From positions 1-8,555 of the forward strand of contig JAJAYU010000298.1 in NCBI GenBank assembly GCA_026786125.1: DNA of 8,555 nucleotides. Direction: 5' to 3'. Shown here in pieces: positions 5,736-8,555 of this stretch; the stretch's first letter is position 1, and each line of letters begins with the position of its first letter. A program made the position numbers and the translations under genes. This stretch comes from Chamaesiphon sp. (lineage in GTDB: Bacteria > Cyanobacteriota > Cyanobacteriia > Cyanobacteriales > Chamaesiphonaceae). The notes beneath the pieces are model-generated. The model saw only the letters and a list, made by a program, of their open reading frames with translations, did no database searches and was not told the DNA's origin.

Positions 5736-7196
5736 ATGAAAATTTTAGTTGCAGCGGATATTTCACCCACCGCCGTGCGGATTTGTGAATTTCTCCAGAA
5801 CTATCTCCAGCCCCTCACCGCAGATCTGCCTGAAGTCACAATCCTGCATGTTTACGAGCCAGAACTAGACTATTCAGAAGCAGCTCCAACTCAAAATTGG
5901 CAAGCAACCCCAACAAGCGAACATGAATTGCGCCACATTTTTCAGCCTCTAGCTGGCACATGTAAATTGGAATATGTGGTGGTCGATCGAGGACTAGGTG
6001 ATACCATTCTGGAATATGCTGCCAAAGTCGATCTAGTTGTGATGGGGCGACGACGACGGGGGCAAATGGTGGAGATGATGACGGGTAGTCTCAGCCAGTT
6101 TGTACTGCATCGGGCTGCCTGTCCAGTGATGATTGTGCCAGAACCGACGACGCGCCAGTTAGCATACAAAATGCTCCAAATTGAATCCTTACCGCCAACA
6201 CGGATGTCGCCTGAAGCTCTGGCTCGACTGAAAGTGCTGATTGGGGTAGCTCAAGCAGATGGTCAGATCGTCCCACAGGAAAGACTGTGGCTGGAATCAA
6301 ATGTGCCCCAGGAGAATTTTCCAGAGGGGATCATCTGGGATACACTGCTGACAGAACCTGTGGATCTAGCCCAAGAATTAGCGAAGATTACCGATCCTGC
6401 CCAGCAAGAATTAACTTACTACGCTGCTTATTTATTAGCGCATACTGGGGCTGAATATCATCCTGCTGAACGACAAGCGATCGATCTGATTGCTGCTACG
6501 TTTAATTTAACCGCCGAGAAAGTCACCCAATTAGCTGGACTGGTGAATTCATCTCAGGCACGATTAGAACAAGATGATGGGGAGTTAATTGCCGATCCTG
6601 CCCAAAGGTCTGCGGCGATTGAAACCAAAATCCTCCGCTATGCAACAGCAGCAGCCGTGCTGGGATCTGATCCATCACCCTTACTGAGTTCCTACACTCA
6701 ATCGGCAGCACTGGGGCTACAGATGAATCTAATTGCTGAAATTGCCGATATTTGGGGGACAAATGAGTTTGCCGTCAAGCCATTTTTCGAGGAAATGGTC
6801 GGTAGTTTGGGATTGGTAAGTGCCTGGTTAATGGCATTGGATCTGACTAAATTAGTACCGAAAGTAGGAGCTAGTTTAGGAGCTGCTGATGCCTTTACCG
6901 CGACTTGGGCGATGGGACAAACTACGGTTGTCTACTTTGAGGCAGCAGCGTCGAAACCAGAAGTGACGCTGGACTCGATCGCTCTTCGCCAATTGTTCAA
7001 ACAAAACCGCAAATTTGCTGAAGCTATTTACGATCGGAATGAGTTGACAATTGAAGCTCAAAAACAAGAATACGCCGCTCAGATTAAGGGACTCACCGAA
7101 GCTGTAAAAGCAGGCAAGCTTCCAACCGAAAGCTATCAAAAACGTCTGCAACAACTACTATTAACGGTGAATCATCCTGAACTTAGTTTATTTTAG
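5736..7196 (+). CDS. Multidomain stress-type protein: UspA, TerB-like, DUF697-like, SHOCT-like tail
   Basis: The 486 residues, counted from the ATG at 5736, begin MKILVAAD, the typical start of a UspA domain; a TTG two codons earlier is possible but unnecessary. Residues 1-135 are UspA, with VVMGRRRRGQ...TGSLS (101-120) as the nucleotide-binding loop, in which the second Gly of G-x2-G-x9-G-S is Arg, and the closing HRAACPVMIV. Residues about 163-268 look like a TerB domain (VAQADGQIVPQERLWLE and LLAHTGAEYHPAERQAID, two paired acidic motifs). Residues about 296-402 match the DUF697 pattern (YATAAAVLGSDPSP, LQMNLIAEIADIWG, VPKVGASLGAADAF, YFE). Residues 449-476 resemble a SHOCT oligomerisation tail. 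The function is unknown; a stress-responsive, membrane-associated role is a guess. No Shine-Dalgarno is seen. Repeats lie on both sides. Confidence 0.88.
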   Translation: MKILVAADISPTAVRICEFLQNYLQPLTADLPEVTILHVYEPELDYSEAAPTQNWQATPTSEHELRHIFQPLAGTCKLEYVVVDRGLGDTILEYAAKVDLVVMGRRRRGQMVEMMTGSLSQFVLHRAACPVMIVPEPTTRQLAYKMLQIESLPPTRMSPEALARLKVLIGVAQADGQIVPQERLWLESNVPQENFPEGIIWDTLLTEPVDLAQELAKITDPAQQELTYYAAYLLAHTGAEYHPAERQAIDLIAATFNLTAEKVTQLAGLVNSSQARLEQDDGELIADPAQRSAAIETKILRYATAAAVLGSDPSPLLSSYTQSAALGLQMNLIAEIADIWGTNEFAVKPFFEEMVGSLGLVSAWLMALDLTKLVPKVGASLGAADAFTATWAMGQTTVVYFEAAASKPEVTLDSIALRQLFKQNRKFAEAIYDRNELTIEAQKQEYAAQIKGLTEAVKAGKLPTESYQKRLQQLLLTVNHPELSLF

Positions 7197-7208
7197 TCGA
7201 GGACGATC

Positions 7209-7273
7209 AGATCTGTAGGTTGGAGTGAAGAATGTTGGCGGAGCCTTTCCGTCAGGAGATAAACCAACACACC
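7209..7273. repeat. Inverted, interrupted copy of the 5557-5646 dispersed repeat
   Basis: Segment 7209-7234 matches the reverse complement of the first 26 nt of the upstream repeat (AGATCTGTAGGTTGG...GAAGAATG) with two mismatches. After 26 extra bases (7235-7260) the match resumes as AACCAACACAC (7262-7272). The extra segment contains GGCGGAGCCTTTCCGTCAGG, which resembles another short cyanobacterial interspersed element. The copy begins 12 nt after the stop codon at 7194-7196. Confidence 0.75.
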
Positions 7274-7294
7274 GAGCTAATCACTGTTAATCAC

Positions 7295-7332
7295 ATAACT
7301 CCGACTTCTAATAGAAGTCGGAGTTATATTTT
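7295..7332. terminator. Perfect 15-bp hairpin, likely bidirectional terminator
   Basis: ATAACTCCGACTTCT (7295-7309) pairs perfectly with AGAAGTCGGAGTTAT (7313-7327) around an AAT loop. On the plus strand ATTTTAG follows; on the minus strand the run after the stem is weaker. It lies between the convergent genes ending at 7196 and 7363 and suits termination from either side. Confidence 0.8.
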
Positions 7333-7362
7333 AGTTGCTAACCAGTTTGGTACTTGAGATAT

Positions 7363-7638
7363 TTAGGCATTTCTAGTAACCAAGCCCCACAGGAAGATTG
7401 CTACCATTGCACCTAATACTGCAAACACTAATGAAGGAATTAGAGCCGCACCACTCAACGCGGCTATCGCAAACTTTCCTGTCGATATTAGGGTGTATAA
7501 AGTACCACCAATAAATGCGCCAACAATGCCTAATACCATCGTCGCAATCAGTCCACCACCTTGAGCACCAGGATAGATTGCTTTGGCGATCGCGCCAGCA
7601 ACTAGACCGAGTACTGCCCAACCAAGAATACCAAACAT
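7363..7638 (-). CDS. GlsB/YeaQ/YmgE family (transglycosylase-associated) membrane protein
   Basis: The 91 residues form three hydrophobic segments (about 2-20, 30-51 and 58-86). The family signature is clear: GLVAGAIAKAIYPGAQGGG (11-29) followed by LGIVGAFIGG (36-45). Members are small Gly/Ala-rich inner-membrane proteins, often stress-induced; the biochemical role is unsettled and the 'transglycosylase' label is historical. A GGAG (plus-strand CTCC at 7649-7652) lies 10 nt before the ATG and fixes the start. The third segment is longer than in the shortest members but within the family. A HIP1 site lies inside the gene. A different minus-strand frame (7373-7621) is a shadow. Confidence 0.9.
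   Translation of the reverse strand: MFGILGWAVLGLVAGAIAKAIYPGAQGGGLIATMVLGIVGAFIGGTLYTLISTGKFAIAALSGAALIPSLVFAVLGAMVAIFLWGLVTRNA
7586..7593. repeat. HIP1 octamer GCGATCGC
   Basis: This is a second perfect copy of the cyanobacterial HIP1 palindrome, within the YeaQ-family gene. Confidence 0.85.
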
Positions 7639-7693
7639 AGTATTAAGTCTCCACGTTTAAAGTTTATTGAGATCGATGCTTTGATCTTAGCAA

Positions 7694-7723
7694 CTTTAAT
7701 CGAGTATTAGCACTAGATTAAAG
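7694..7723. repeat. Inverted repeat upstream of the YeaQ-family gene
   Basis: CTTTAATC (7694-7701) and GATTAAAG (7716-7723) form an 8-bp perfect inverted repeat with a 14-nt spacer. It sits about 56 nt upstream of the minus-strand ATG at 7638 and downstream of the gene ending at 7782. It could be a protein-binding site of the YeaQ-family promoter or a weak 3' hairpin; no T-run marks it as a terminator. Confidence 0.4.
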
Positions 7724-7781
7724 ATCGGTTTTTACTAGTTTAGTCGATCGGCTTAGACGGTCTCGATCGGTTAATTAATTC

Positions 7782-8555
7782 TTAACTTTTTATACCAAAT
7801 CCAGTCTTTTTTGGTTGAGACTTAGGCTTGGCTTTCTCTTTACTCACCGCTAGGACTGCTGATTGAAACAATTCGTGGAGATGAATCGGTACACTGGCTA
7901 TGTCGGGAAGATCTGGCTCTAGATATTTATTGAATTTAGTCAGGATTGAATCTAGTTGGGAGTTGAGAGTTGGGGGTAGGGAGAGAGAACTAAAGCGTTG
8001 TTGAGGATCGACGTTAACGAAGTCAGACATTTTGTCGAGGGCAGTTTCTAACTGTTGGGAAAATTCGGTTGCCAACCGCCGCCAAACGAAGGCGTTCATG
8101 AGTGGATCTGCTAAACATTTATGGATGAATTTGAGATCGGCGGGAAGGTACTGAGTATCTTTAGTTGCTAGTAGGGTTTTGAGGCGAGGATAGTCAACCA
8201 AAAACATCTGCCCCCAATGGGGATGACTGAGGGCAGTGACGGCGGTTGCTGATTTTAGTTGGGGTGGGAGTTCGACCTTTGGTGAAATCATCTTGCCAAT
8301 AGCGGCTGTTTGCTCTGGCACGGCACTAGAGTCTGTCAATCCGAGGGTTGTAGTCAAAGCTTGTAAATCTTCAGCTTCTAGCCCAGCATCGGTGGCTAGT
8401 TCGGTGAGTGATTTCGACTTGTCAACTCCGGCGGCATCTAATTGTTTGGACACCATCCAATTTTGAAATTCACCAATCCGCAGCTCCAGTTCTTTACCCG
8501 TGAGGGTGATTTCATCAGTACCAAAGAACTCGACAAATCGATCGTGATAAACAAC
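7782..8555 (-). CDS. Unrecognised protein, 5' end cut by right window edge
   Basis: I do not recognise this protein. The frame stays open from the TAA at 7782-7784 through the right edge, giving 257 visible residues. The first ATG in the window (8456) is internal: the 33 codons before it (VVYHDRFVEFFGTDEITLTG and onward) read as normal protein and have no stop. The visible part is soluble with no membrane helix. It has a Leu/Ala-rich helical segment (SLTELATDAGLEAEDLQALT), a central section with several Trp and His (HPHWGQMF, FVWRRLATEFSQQLE), and a basic tail (SKEKAKPKSQPKKTGFGIKS) that could bind nucleic acid or an acidic partner. Gene length and N-terminal domain are unknown. Confidence 0.8.
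   Translation of the reverse strand, partial: VVYHDRFVEFFGTDEITLTGKELELRIGEFQNWMVSKQLDAAGVDKSKSLTELATDAGLEAEDLQALTTTLGLTDSSAVPEQTAAIGKMISPKVELPPQLKSATAVTALSHPHWGQMFLVDYPRLKTLLATKDTQYLPADLKFIHKCLADPLMNAFVWRRLATEFSQQLETALDKMSDFVNVDPQQRFSSLSLPPTLNSQLDSILTKFNKYLEPDLPDIASVPIHLHELFQSAVLAVSKEKAKPKSQPKKTGFGIKS

Noticed and set aside
5558..5788. Plus-strand 76-codon frame across the repeats
   Set aside because: It is a translation of the two direct repeats and runs into the Usp-type gene in another frame; not a real protein.
8236..8466. Plus-strand 76-codon frame near the right edge
   Set aside because: It is antisense to the open minus-strand gene and has low-complexity Ala/Ser composition typical of a shadow frame.

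Overview
The window looks like a cyanobacterial chromosome segment of moderate GC. The evidence is the HIP1 octamer GCGATCGC at 3794 and 7586, very frequent CGATCG/GATC words, a group 3 sigma factor of the cyanobacterial SigF type, and dispersed GTTGGGTT...AACCCAAC repeats and heptamer tandem repeats of the kind common in cyanobacteria. The genus cannot be fixed from this window.

Layout. On the left, secE and nusG lie on the minus strand with a 4-nt overlap; nusG runs off the left edge. They are divergent from sigF (1320-2102, plus), with about 490 bp between them that holds no convincing gene. sigF ends at a clean hairpin terminator and converges on two minus-strand genes for small two-helix membrane proteins (2220-2570 and 2702-3070); the second carries a zinc ribbon and starts with GTG.

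The centre (3320-5519, plus) is the most notable part. It is a compact three-gene operon joined by two ATGA overlaps, encoding a cbb3-type (C-family) heme-copper oxidase: CcoN, a monoheme CcoO, and a 76-residue membrane protein with a CcoS-like tail. No diheme CcoP is present. All expected heme and CuB histidines and the helix-VII tyrosine are in place, but the position that I align with the family's conserved glutamate is tryptophan. Textbook cyanobacterial terminal oxidases are aa3-type, bd-type and the ARTO type, so a cbb3-like enzyme is uncommon here. It would presumably take electrons from a soluble cytochrome c or plastocyanin through the CcoO heme.

On the right, a repeat-rich spacer leads to a 486-residue multidomain protein (UspA, TerB-like, DUF697-like, short SHOCT-like tail). 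This gene is flanked by inverted copies of one dispersed repeat. It converges, across a perfect 15-bp hairpin, on a minus-strand GlsB/YeaQ/YmgE-family membrane protein. The last gene, an unrecognised minus-strand protein, stays open through the right edge, so its start is outside the window.
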